In this document: in pieces, positions 12,701 to 22,982 of the stretch
Numbering within the stretch: position 1 is the first letter of the stretch
Layout: each line of letters starts with the position of its first letter
Assembly: GCA_965644295.1 (NCBI GenBank)
Contig: CBFFRP010000291.1
Location: 1 to 64,000 of the forward strand
Direction: 5' to 3'
Origin: Paraphysomonas bandaiensis
Taxonomy: Eukaryota; Chrysophyceae
Length of the DNA stretch: 64,000 nucleotides
Translations under genes and position numbers: made by a program
The notes under the pieces: model-generated
Seen by the model: only the letters and a program-made list of their open reading frames with translations
The model's database searches: none
What the model was told of the DNA's origin: nothing

Positions 12701-14121
12701 AATAAAGCGACGTCATCTGCGCTATCCGCAGGGACTATAACTCGAATGGGAATTCGAAAGGTGGCAACGGGAATGAGAAAGCCACAACAGTCGTCTCAAG
12801 ACTCAGCTCCTGAGTTGGACATATTCGCTGGCATGTCAGATGGGGCTGTTCCGGAAGGTGGGGTTATTCATTCACGTAGCTCGCTTTTAGATATGTCTCT
12901 TGATGGACTCGGGGAATATGATGCACTGGATGAGACCTCTTCCCCATCGAAACTGCCGGATGATTCTTTCGGTGTCAATGTGAACCAACAGGGTGCCGAT
13001 GTACCAACGCCCCCTACACAGCTGTCTAAAGATATGAATTTCTCGTCTATGTCAACTGTCCAGCCGGACTTTGCGACTCCTCCACCCACCGATGACGCCG
13101 CTATACTCGCGTCTATAATGGAAAGCTTCTCTGTTTCATCTCCAAGCCCTGCTGAACAACATTCTACTGTTTCCCGTTCCCAGCCTATCACTCAAAGAAA
13201 CTTCAGCAATACAGTGGAAGAATTTCTGTCAGTTCCAAAGGTTATATTGCGACCAGAGGTGGCAAGTGGACTCCAGGTATCCATGGTATATCGGCACGGC
13301 GTCAGAGCTACCGTTTTACCTGGTGGTACATGTTTGTTCTTGGAGGTTAAAAACTGTTCGAAGGACTACGCTCTACGGTAAGTGTTAAAATAGCTCTTTT
13401 GGGCGTATCCCTTTAAATTTCTTTGTTGTAGGCGCGTCAAGGTTAATTTCCCCGGAGATATTCGACGGACGCCATTAGAAGATATCCCTCACCTTGCACC
13501 TGATGGCTTAGTGAAACTTCCGGCAGAGATGATTTTACAGCCCTTTATTGGTAATCTCTTGAATAGTTGTAACGATTGTCTTATCTCTTCTTCCACAGGA
13601 AAATCAGTCAAAGTAAACATCACTTGTGATCGTGGTCACTTTATCGGGGAGCTCATGCTAGAACCTTACGAACTACTTCAACCACTTTCTATAACATCCG
13701 CTGAATATGCTTCGATGCGGTCGCGGTTGGGTGGGTTTTGTCATAATACCGCTACTATTCCACTTCCGATAGGGCCGGACACACCTGCTAGTGGTCTAGA
13801 GTCGTGGGTAGAGACAACTATTCGTAGTCGCTTGAATGTCTGCGTAGTTCAGAAAGGAAGCGCAACTGACGAGTGGCAGTTTGTGGGATGTGTTCGGAAA
13901 GAGATGAAGGAGGAGAGAGTGCTTATTAGCCTAACAATTGCAAAGTAAGTTCACTGGGCTATCACAACTTTGAAAATGATTATTCTCTTTGTCACAACAG
14001 GAAAAGTGTGGAGATTCGAATCAATGCAGATGATGCAGTGATGAGTGCTACATTGTTAGATTACCTACGCAAAGCGATTGTTGCCAGTGGTCAATATATT
14101 CCTCAGAGTGCTTCTTTGTAG
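9797..14121 (+). CDS. AP3B: AP-3 adaptor complex, large beta subunit
   Basis: Beta-adaptin of the AP-3 coat, which sorts cargo from endosomes or trans-Golgi to lysosome-related organelles and vacuoles. Eleven exons: 9797-9925, 9998-10564, 10617-10733, 10824-10910, 10957-11014, 11074-11315, 11384-11454, 11508-12095, 12139-13377, 13432-13944 and 14001-14121, joining to 1,243 aa. The N-terminal HEAT-repeat trunk is clear (ETEKLKGMKWLLAMLSQGRN, SVEVKKMVYIYLVHYAD, NSPYVRKCAAIALPKIY, KLDVLAALTTKDNAELVLREL). A highly Ser/Asp/Glu-rich hinge follows (SSSSSDSDSDRG to SEESEDD), typical of AP-3 beta and absent from AP-1/2 beta. The C-terminal ear/platform contains VILRPEVASGLQVSMVYRHG and KVNFPGDIRRTPLEDIPHL. 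It starts at the ATG 124 bp past the microsatellite. Slightly longer than human AP3B1. Confidence 0.95.
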
Positions 14122-14829
14122 CAACGTGTATCTATTCATTATATAACGATATAATTTTTTCTGGAATATTTCAACTGGTGTTGTTAGTTTGCATCGGCAG
14201 TTTTTTGTTTTTGGCTATCTTGAAAAACATACATGAAGTATGAAGTATCGTTCCCATTATTGTGGCATGGCTTCTTACCAAATAGAATCTCAATAGAATA
14301 CCTTTAGCACTGCTGTATGCCATACAATGACTACATGAACTTCATGTTTCAATTTCAATTATACTTATACCCTCAATTAGATTCTAGGTAAGCTAGCGCA
14401 GAGCTCAATAATACTACATTATGTTGTTCAATACAATGTTCATCACTATATTATCGTCAGCAACTCTATCGCTATAAATATTACAGTCCTTGTTCTATCA
14501 AATGCTGACTTGGTAGTAGCTAATTCACGTTCTCTAATTGAAAAGAAACCGTACACCCATACACATATAGAATATAGAAGCCACCACTATCTCCACTCTC
14601 CACCATTTAATATGAGTGATGAGGAATAGGTAGAAAATAGTAAAATATAACTAATATTAGTAGTAGAGAGACAATACAGAACACACAAAATCATGGCCAC
14701 TGTAGCTAACCTCCGAATACTACTTCATCCAGTTTTAACACAGTGCGCCTGAATACAAGTATGATGTATTCTGGTACACAGGTTACATCCGAAAATGAAA
14801 GAGTATACTATGGTAATCTATACCGCTGC
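14122..14829. other. Intergenic region between convergent 3' ends
   Basis: AT-rich sequence between the convergent AP-3 beta and GPCR genes. I see no coding, RNA or repeat signal. Confidence 0.5.
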
Positions 14830-16108
14830 CTACGTATCATAATCTACAGTACCACAATCTGGTTCCGTATAAGTTTTTCCAGATATCCAGCTCGTAAGTT
14901 TCTGGTAATCCTTCTTCCACTCGACCAACACTGAGCGCTGACCAGCAAAAATTATAAGGTTCAGCATGCCCTAAAATATAAAGCCATTATGCCTGCCCAC
15001 TTGTTGTAATTAACATATCTAAACACTTACGTGTATCCGTAGTAGAAATATCCCTAGGATTATCAAAAAGCCAGGTGGATCACTACTAAAACCAAATAGT
15101 TGCCAAAATCGATATATGGATATTGGTAGCCATATTAACTGATACAAAAATCAGTTGGCGAAAATAATAAAATAATAAATTTACCAGTAGAAGCAGGGGA
15201 TAGACGACAAGTCTATTATACATAGCCTTCGCACTTTCTTTCGCAAGCTGGACGCTTTTGGTGTTACGGCGGAGTATGCTTAGTGACATCTTCGCTCTGT
15301 AGCTATTTTGACTAGCAGGTGGTGTGGCTGTTGTTACAGGCTCCGTGTCGACAGAGGTTGAAACACAACGAGATGGTGGGGAGACGGTCATCGCGCCGGA
15401 TGATGCTAATAAGCTCTCGTCGTTAGAACCTTGATAAAAAAATTCCACACTGGCCAACTACACAAAAACATCAGACCCACTCAGAAACATTAACATTAAC
15501 CACCACCTTGTAATACACATCCACAGATGCAATAACTATACCCACCACGACCACCCAGACAGTAACATAATGTATCGTGCGAAGATAACGACCACTGCGG
15601 TTCGTATCTTCAATCCAACACCATCCAGCCCGTGTCTTCCCATAGTCTTCTACTTATACATATATAGTAACATATACAGGGTCAATAGTGCACGGTCACC
15701 TCCCATACCTGTTATAAACGGAATAACTGACAGTGGTATTGACCCAATAAAGCAAAATATACGCATAGTCGGCATATCGTTTTCGGGTTTATAAGATTGC
15801 ATTCGAGAAACTTTCGTTCGCATAAGCTTTAAGAGCATATACGATATACAGCCAGCCCATAGCATACCCGATATAAAGGAATACTCTGATAGAACTGCCT
15901 GAATCATACAAGTTGATATGTACTTAGATGGGAAGCATATGATAGCGATGCTGAGTATGAGTAACGCGAGACTCTGATTGCATATGAGTTTACGGGATAT
16001 CGTCTTCCTCAGTTTCTCGTATCGGTAATATGAAAATATGATAACGATCGCTCCTATGCCGCCAATGTATGCTCCGATGATACTCGCATGATTAGCTGTG
16101 AATCTCAT
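14830..16108 (-). CDS. Class E (cAMP-receptor-like) seven-helix GPCR
   Basis: Five exons on the minus strand: 15700-16108, 15507-15649, 15185-15457, 15031-15138 and 14830-14970, giving 357 aa. After joining, seven hydrophobic helices are visible. Helix 1 is GAYIGGIGAIVIIFSYYRY. Helix 3 contains SGMLWAGCISYMLL. Extracellular loop 2 carries AGWCWIED, the W-C-W-I signature of Dictyostelium cAR-type receptors. Helix 5 is VTVWVVVVGIVIASV. Helix 6 begins YPLLLLLIWLPISIYRFW. Helix 7 is FLIILGIFLLRIHGMLNLIIF, followed by a short tail. Intracellular loop 3 is long and Ser/Thr/Pro-rich. The family couples to heterotrimeric G proteins; the ligand here is unknown and need not be cAMP. Individual exons are short and cryptic, so the receptor is only obvious once spliced. 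It is head to head with the coiled-coil gene starting at 16668. Confidence 0.85.
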
Positions 16109-16667
16109 TGCTAGTAACTGTATGTGTATGTGTATATATAAGTAGGGATATATATGTGTATAGAGGAGAGGGTCTGATAAGGGGGTTAAGGGGTATACAT
16201 ATCAGCGATAAGGTTGATAGATAAGAGGGGCCGGGGAGTGATGAGGATCGGGTTATGTTAGTAGGGCTATCAGAGACCACCTGACTGATAATTATGATGA
16301 TATGGCGATACTACTCGGAGCTGAGGGAGTACCTCAGCACTGCACACACACTAGTACACCTTGCTACAGCAGTACAGCAGTACACATTGATACAGATATA
16401 CAGATACGTACACTGCTACATATATTATGTGCAGCGTACTGCTGCATATGTACTGCCATACAGCAAAAAAACTTCCACACTGTGTGTATACAGCAGTACG
16501 ACATATACGGTATTGTGCTGTACACAAGTACATCTCTATGCATATGCCTGTGTATATATAACTGTATGTATATATAAACACACACAGAGCATAGCACAGC
16601 AGGCAGAACTGTTTGTTAGAAGGGCTGCATTACGTGAATTAAACATCCCTCCCCTCCCAATATCAAC
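16109..16667. promoter_or_regulatory. Divergent promoter interval rich in CAGCAGTAC words
   Basis: This is the 559 bp between the divergent GPCR and coiled-coil genes. It contains CTACAGCAGTACAGCAGTAC at about 16364-16383, CAGCAGTACG at 16491-16500 and several GTGCTGTAC/GTACTGC words. The same words cluster upstream of other genes in this window. No transcript or gene is visible inside it. Confidence 0.35.
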
Positions 16668-18428
16668 ATGGACAATAGCAACCCTCATGTAGTGAATGTG
16701 TATATCCATGATAAAGAGGATGGTCTGCCTGACCCCAAAGACATCGCCTCCAAATACGACATCGACTATAAGGACGTCTACTCTGATGATGACTCACTGG
16801 ATGATACACAGAGAGACACAGACACACACAGAGGGGACTCACAGGAGATCATCGATCATCAGATGCATAATAATCGTGTCGATGAATTAGTATTGAAATT
16901 AGATGCGAAGAACAGAGAGATTGAGAGGCTGTGTGTGCTGTTAGAGGCTGTGTCTGTGGTCCCTGGAGCTGATCCAGGGAAATATATAGACATCATTGAT
17001 AATAAAGGGGATGATACACTTGTGGTATGTACTCTATGTGTGTTATTGTGAATGGAAGGGTTGTTATTTATTAACTACAGGATTATCGTGACACGAAAAT
17101 AGTAACACTTGCAAAGAAGTGTCGAAATTTGACTGTGGCTCTTAATAAGGAACGTGCGGCGTCACGTAACGCCAAAGACAAATTAATTACACTCCAGGAT
17201 GAAGTAGAGAGATTGAAACGTGAGCTGGAGCTGGTGTCGTCCCCTGCGGCAAGGGCTGCCGCAAGAGGTGAGGGTAAGTCTGGTGGTGATCCTGATGTCA
17301 GGGACTTGCGGCGTGAACTCAACCAGGCCAACAAGCAGGTGTGACTTAAACAACATTACTTTTGTAGTGATGTAAGAACTGAGTTCTTAGATGGAAGAAC
17401 TACGACGAAAGGCGCAACAGAGTCAGGATGAAGCGCGAAAGCTATCGAGGGCACTGGCCAAGGAGCTTGGAGAGGGTGTTTCCATTGACCAGGCGGTTGA
17501 TGAAGGATGGAGGGGTCGCGCGCAGCAAATTGTGATGCTCAAGTCTAAGGTGTGGTGTCGTGATTGAAATGGGTGTTGCCATCTGACGCCATTCTGATGT
17601 CGGCACAGATAAAGAGACTTGAGTCCGGAAGAATAAGCGGGGCCGCTTCTCAACGCAGTAGACACAATGACGTAGACGCGAAAGCAGAAGAAGAACTGGT
17701 ATTTGTTAAGCCGTAGCTCGTTTCATTATTTTAAACCTTTGTTCAGTCGAGCATGAGTGCGGAAAGGCAACAGGCTGTGGAGGCACTGACTGAAGATCAC
17801 CAGCGGTACAGTGTTGTCTGTCGTAAGGATGCTGTAACCTTGCCGCAGATTGACAGAAGAATGTGCGCAATTAAATAGCAAACTAGATCGACAAAAAGTT
17901 TGTAAGGTTGCGTTTACTCACTGTTATCTTAAGGTCTCACGTTCTAGGCTCGCGTGCGTGCACTTGAAAGCGATGCGTCAACTCACAAACAACAGCTTAA
18001 GGTACTTCATTCCCTGATGCAGTGCGTAGTGTACTTGTGGAGAATTGACCCACAATCACGCAGGTCTTGGTGGAGAAAGCGGAGAGTGATGACTCACTAA
18101 TAGAGGCATTACAAGAAGAGACACAGACTCTCCGCAAGCAGCTGGACGAGTTGAAGCGCAAGCAGGTACAGCAGTTAAAAAACGCCACCCAGCCCCCGAG
18201 GGCTGTGCGCGCTTCTGGTGGGGGGACGGTAGCTGTGGACTCGTCTGTGGAAGCCACAGAAGCTGAAATTCAGCGTCTCAGGAGACTGTGCAAGCAGCAA
18301 GTAAGTGATTGATTTTTCTCGTGATATGACCTTAAAGTTTATCGGATGTTCAGGCCGCGCAGTTGGAGACTCAGGAGAGTGTCATTCAGCAGTTGCGCTC
18401 TTCAATGTCACGCCCATCGAGAAGTTAA
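16668..18428 (+). CDS. Coiled-coil protein, CCDC13-like
   Basis: Nine exons: 16668-17024, 17081-17338, 17391-17549, 17609-17698, 17747-17805, 17849-17897, 17948-18001, 18064-18300 and 18354-18428, joining to 445 aa. After an acidic N-terminus (SDDDSLDD) nearly the whole protein is heptad-rich coiled coil: NNRVDELVLKLDAKNREIER, TKIVTLAKKCRNLTVALNKE, DVRDLRRELNQANKQ, LTEECAQLNSKLDRQKARV and others. The block TKIVTLAKKCRNLT followed by ERAASRNAKDK resembles the conserved core of CCDC13, a centriolar-satellite and ciliary protein. That match is from memory of the family pattern and should be treated as tentative; a generic golgin-like coiled-coil protein is the alternative. It shares a 559-bp divergent promoter with the GPCR gene. 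Confidence 0.6.
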
Positions 18429-18984
18429 CTGTGAACTTTGGATATGTTGTGTACTGATGGAAAGTTAACGTTTAAGACATTGATTATATAAGCAAGTTTT
18501 TGTAATAATTACACACGAAGTCTAGCTACACTATGTCGACATACCAGAGAGCTTTGTGGATAGTTGAAGCGGAAATGTATGCATTGAACATTGAAAATAA
18601 TTGTGTCGAGTTGTTACGTATTTGATGAGTTAACTCAAACAATGCTGAGTCGTCGTTATGTGTGTAATACGTTGTGCCATACTGCGCAGTATATATCGAT
18701 CCTACAGTAGAATTCAACAATGACAAGGGCGTTATTGCACAGTATCCCATTTAGATACTACTGCTCAAAGGTCAGAACTCATCCTTGAATCAAATTACGT
18801 GGGTTTAGTGATGCTGATCCCATAAGATGTTCACGAACTGCGTCGTCCAAACAATGGAGTTGAAAGAGTTATGCTGAATGTAAGAGACAGCTAAAGAATT
18901 TTGAGGAGAAAACAGAAGGTCGGATCAATATGCTACTGCAAAGAAAGAAAGAGAGGCAAATTATGTCGAGCGATGTCTATATAT

Positions 18985-19420
18985 AATGTCTGGTTACTTA
19001 GCAATAGGCATATAAGTGTGAAAACTAAACAGAAATCTATCAAGTACTTGATACTAATATCCAACTATTTGACGCTACGGAGGCAGCTTGTGCGTCGCCA
19101 CTAGCACCAAGGTACGACGACCTCTGCTCGCTGTCCTTGAGGTCAACTAGCCCGGATGCTTGACTTCAGTAGGCATCCCAATACCCCGGGTGCCTTTGAG
19201 GTGAGCCCATACCCGGATGCCTGTTTATTCCTCAAGGCCCAAAGACGTATACGTAAGTGACACTTATTAGTGGGTCTAGTACCACACAAGTATTTGGCTA
19301 TATGTGAGTTAGCAGAAGAATATATGCGGCTCACGTAAGTTTCCCGGAGAAATATCTCCGGTACTTATATCCCAGAGCACCACGAAAAGGTGCGATCCTG
19401 ACTTTGTTGAGGGCGAGCGA
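18985..19420 (+). repeat. Dispersed repeat family, copy A (short form)
   Basis: Runs from TTAGCAATAGGC through a GCTTGTGCGTCGCC block and a GC-rich core (CCCGGATGCTTGACTTCAG, ACCCGGATGCCTGTTTATTC, AAGTGACACTTATTAG) to CGGAGAAATATCTCCGG and GACTTTGTTGAGGG. The same ordered blocks recur at 21450-21945, 48590-49085, 54170-54750 and 55674-56886. I orient the family so that it ends in CTTTGTTGAG. No coding capacity is visible; it is probably a non-autonomous mobile element. Confidence 0.75.
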
Positions 19421-19769
19421 TGTCTAACAGAAGATATTTTGAAAGCTCAAGCAAAAGATGGAAAAAAGAAAGTGAATAATACGGTTGAACATGTTGGCTA
19501 ATACGTACATATGGGGTATTTTCAGTTTGAAGCTAAGGCCATAAAGCTGCGCAGTTGAAGAGAGGGATAAAAACAGAAGTTAACGGGAACCAAACAAAAG
19601 AAGCATGAGAAAATAAGCATTTTAAAGTTGCGGATTCGTTGTCGGGAAAAGAAGAGTAGTAGAGACTAGCTGAAAGCGGTATCAGGCAAGTTGGTGCAAA
19701 TGGCGTGCTTTGATCCACCCATTCTATATTGTAGGCTCTGCCACTATATTTGTAGCCAGCAGGTAACAA

Positions 19770-20770
19770 CTTTCTGCCCGCTCATAACCGAATATAAGCG
19801 TCACTTGTATTGACGTCTTTGGACCCTGACGAAGGAACAGACATCCGGGAATAGGCCCACCTGAAGGGTAACCGGGGTATTGGGCTGCCTGTTGAAGTTA
19901 AGCATCAGGGAACAACCCTGAAGTCAGCAGATGTCAGGTATATCAACATTCTGCTTGCTCACTGCATTCGTTTTGAGTGATCGATACTGAGTACTGGTTT
20001 ACATTATATTCGGCACCTGTGTGGCCATTGACCGAGGTAAAGCGTCAAGCTTTCCTCGTGGGTGCATGATGGCAATAATGGCAATATGTGATTAGACCTG
20101 TTATGTCCACAAGTCTACTGCCAAGTCTTGGATTCTCATGACCCAAGTCATTGAGATTATAACAAGGCTCTGGCACTGTTCTCCAAGCACATTTGTGGTG
20201 CTTTTATGCTATTCTTGCTTAGTAGGTTTCATCCGAGCGGTGAAGGCGCACTCTTTCCTACTTGCGTAAAAGTCACTCGGGAGAAGAGTGCAAGGGGAAT
20301 TCATGTGCTGGACGAGTGCACACACTATGGAGGGATGACTTTTTGGAGTCAGCTTGAATTTGTAGCAGATTTCGGTAGACGTCTGTTTCTTGCGTCAGTG
20401 TGTAAAACTGCACCAGTGAGACCGCTTCGTGACCGTGGGAGAACCCGACGCTAGAGCTCCTCTACTCTCCCCTCTAGTTTTTCAAGGACCCTAATGATCT
20501 GCCGCATATACAAGAGACATATATATGCCGAAGACACCAACCGTACGTTGTGTGTGTTAAGACAAGTTGATTGGGCAGGAGCTTATGATCCGGCTTAAAC
20601 ACGCAACGCGTTGTATGCCCATGTTGCGAACTAAATCGTGTTGTATAATTGAGCACTTGTCAGTGCATGCAATAGTAACTAGATAAGAGTCATGTTATGC
20701 TTAGTGTCGCGCGAGTTGTTCGGTCGGTTGCGGCAACGCACAAGCTTGCACTTCTTAATAATCAGGCATT
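19770..20770 (-). repeat. Dispersed repeat family, copy B (long form)
   Basis: Long-form copy in inverse orientation to copy A. It lacks the CTTTGTTGAG end but contains the GC-rich core followed by about 800 bp of internal sequence absent from short forms (for example TTGACCGAGGTAAAGCGTC and GAGACCGCTTCGTGACCGTG), ending near CTTGCACTTCTTAATAATCA. The same internal sequence occurs inverted at 55674-56500. The open frame 20206-20454 within it shares some residues with the counterpart frame at 55889-56260, but indels break the frame between copies. Confidence 0.7.
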
Positions 20771-21239
20771 CAGTATAGCACGGTGCCCAGGTATGCACAC
20801 ATAAAACATCCATTACCATCAGCTTGCTTTTTAGACTCATACGGTTGGACCCCTGAATGCTCTCTGGTACTTTGACTCTTTCCTCGTCGCTTCAATTGGG
20901 AAATCTTCATCCAGCAGTTTGACCTCGTTTTTCACACTTGGCATAAAAGCGTACAACCCCTTCATCAGAGGAATTCAAATGCATTTCCTAAGAGAAACTC
21001 TCCATCGACTGTGTGTACAAGCCCTTTGCTTGATCATATATCTGTCATATTGATTATGTAATTCTATGATCTATCACCTTTTAGATACTAATTAGTATAT
21101 AGCTGCTCCAGGTCCTTTCGAGTCTCCAACTTTTTGTCACTTCGTATTTTAGCTATACCTCAGTAGATGATTCTACGAGCTCCGCCATTTTTTGAATAAT
21201 CCCACAGGTAAAGTTTGAATGATGCTAACTGCTTGTTTA

Positions 21240-21270
21240 GTTCGACGAGCTCATATTGAGCTCGTCGAAC
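21240..21270. repeat. Perfect 14-bp hairpin
   Basis: GTTCGACGAGCTCA is followed by the loop TAT and its exact reverse complement TGAGCTCGTCGAAC. This is 14 paired bases with a 3-nt loop in otherwise AT-rich DNA. It is not associated with a gene. Confidence 0.85.
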
Positions 21271-21449
21271 TGTTCGAAACCTTTAAGAGTTAGCCTGTTC
21301 AAGTACCAACATTTCTTTATCAGGATCATCTTTTATTAGAGAAGAAGCATATCCTTCTCGCGAATTAGAGAGCCCCAGCTACAAGTTGAACCGCCTCAAA
21401 AAATATGGAGCAAATGTACGTAGCTTTTCTCTCAAACTATTTTTCCACC

Positions 21450-21945
21450 CTCAACAAAGAGTCGGACTCGCACCTTTTCGTGGTGTTCTGGGGGATAAGT
21501 ACCGCAGAGATTCTCTCTGGAAAACTAACGTGAGCCGCAAACATAGTCAGCAGATATTCTTCTGCCCACTCATAGCCGAATGCTTGTGTGGTACAAGGAC
21601 ACCAATAAGTGTCACTTGTGTAGACGTCTTTGGGCCCTGACGAATAAACAGACATCCGGGAATGGGCCTACCTCAAGGGCATCCGGGACAGGGCCCACCT
21701 GAAGGGTAACCGGGGTATTGGGCTGCCTGCTGAAGTCAAGCATCCGGAGTGTTCACCTTAAGAACTCAGAGCGGAAGTGGTCGTACCATGGTGCTTGCGG
21801 CGACGCACAAGCAGCTTCCGTAGCGTTAAATAGTAGGATAAAAAAAAGTGTGGACTGATTAGTTACAGGTAGAGGTCTAACTACTAAGACATTCATCCAG
21901 CTACTAAGTTGGTGTAGGTTTTTAACGCCTATTGCTAATAGTAGG
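21450..21945 (-). repeat. Dispersed repeat family, copy C (short form)
   Basis: Begins at CCCTCAACAAAG (the inverse of the family end CTTTGTTGAGGG) and passes through CGCACCTTTTCGTGGTGTTC, AGTGTCACTTGTGTAGACG and GGTAACCGGGGTATTGGGC to GGTGCTTGCGGCGACGCAC, then TAGCGTTAAATAGTAGGAT and AACGCCTATTGCTAATAGT. It is the cleanest short copy with both presumed ends visible. Confidence 0.75.
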
Positions 21946-22982
21946 ACTTTCAATATATATCATTTTTCCAGATCTTCTGTGTACTTGTTTCGGACAACTT
22001 TTGGAGCGTTCTTGTCAGCGGGTCTCAGCGGACGTTCCTCCAGGCCCAGGTGATTTTGATATTTTCGCACCGAGCGTACCTGCAATCTCTTTGTCCAGTT
22101 TACCACGAAAATTGATCGATCATCGGAAGCTCTTTCCAGTCCGAGTTGGAACTACCATCCGCTATCATGTCAAGATTTGACTTTTTACGGATGTTCTAAT
22201 CTACATACACTGAACGTGATATATACACTCAAACTCATGCCTCAACTATAAATTACAATCAATATTTCTTATCATTCTTTGTCATTCGCCTGAGCCTGGT
22301 AACCGTTAATGGTAATGCATTACAATTGCCGGGAACTGGACTACAACTAATGGGCCATTAATGGTTACAAGGCCCTGATCAACTATCAATCATTTTCATA
22401 CGATCTTAGATAGTCACAATCTTATACGGTCAATATAATCAGTTTCACTGCTATGATTGCTATCATGAAAAAGTTGTCATATTACAGTTTTAACCACTTT
22501 AGTATTCTTCGAGTAACGGTCATAATTCAATTAACTTTGAACTACAGCTTGTAATAGCTTACACATGCATGTATAAGAGTAAGAATTATATCCTTGGCTA
22601 CATTCCGGTACCGAAGTCTTGCGTAGAGGTAAAGCAGATACAAGATACATACTAGAATACTGAAGAATCCCGCAGGATTGTCTTGTTTTATAGTGTATAT
22701 GAAACTAGAATAAGTAGAGGCAATGAACAGGCTATATACATAATATAAAATATATTTAAAATATAATTCATATAAACCTTTGTCAATTGATACACAAAAT
22801 AAACAGAGTCGTAATGCGTAATGCACGCTAACGGGACAAAGCAGGATATTAATGTAACTTGTCGACATGAAATATAAAATATATCTACGTCAGAAAAAAA
22901 TGGAAGACAAGTTCGACGAAGGTTTCAAGAAATGCTTGCCCTATTAATAAAGCCGATAGTACCTATTTTTCTTGTCATCATT

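Larger units (their letters stand above)
18429..22982. other. Gene-poor, repeat-rich interval
   Basis: About 4.5 kb with no recognisable gene. It contains three copies of a dispersed repeat family (18985-19420, 19770-20770 and 21450-21945), a perfect hairpin at 21240-21270, and an imperfect palindrome near 22292-22362 (GGTAACCGTTAATGG facing CCATTAATGGTTAC). Short frames inside the repeat copies do not keep the same reading frame between copies. Confidence 0.6.

Noticed and set aside
22542-22868. 108-codon hydrophobic minus-strand frame just 3' of the lectin receptor
   Set aside because: AT-rich DNA easily gives Leu/Tyr/Ile/Phe-rich frames; no family resemblance, and it lies where a 3' UTR is expected.
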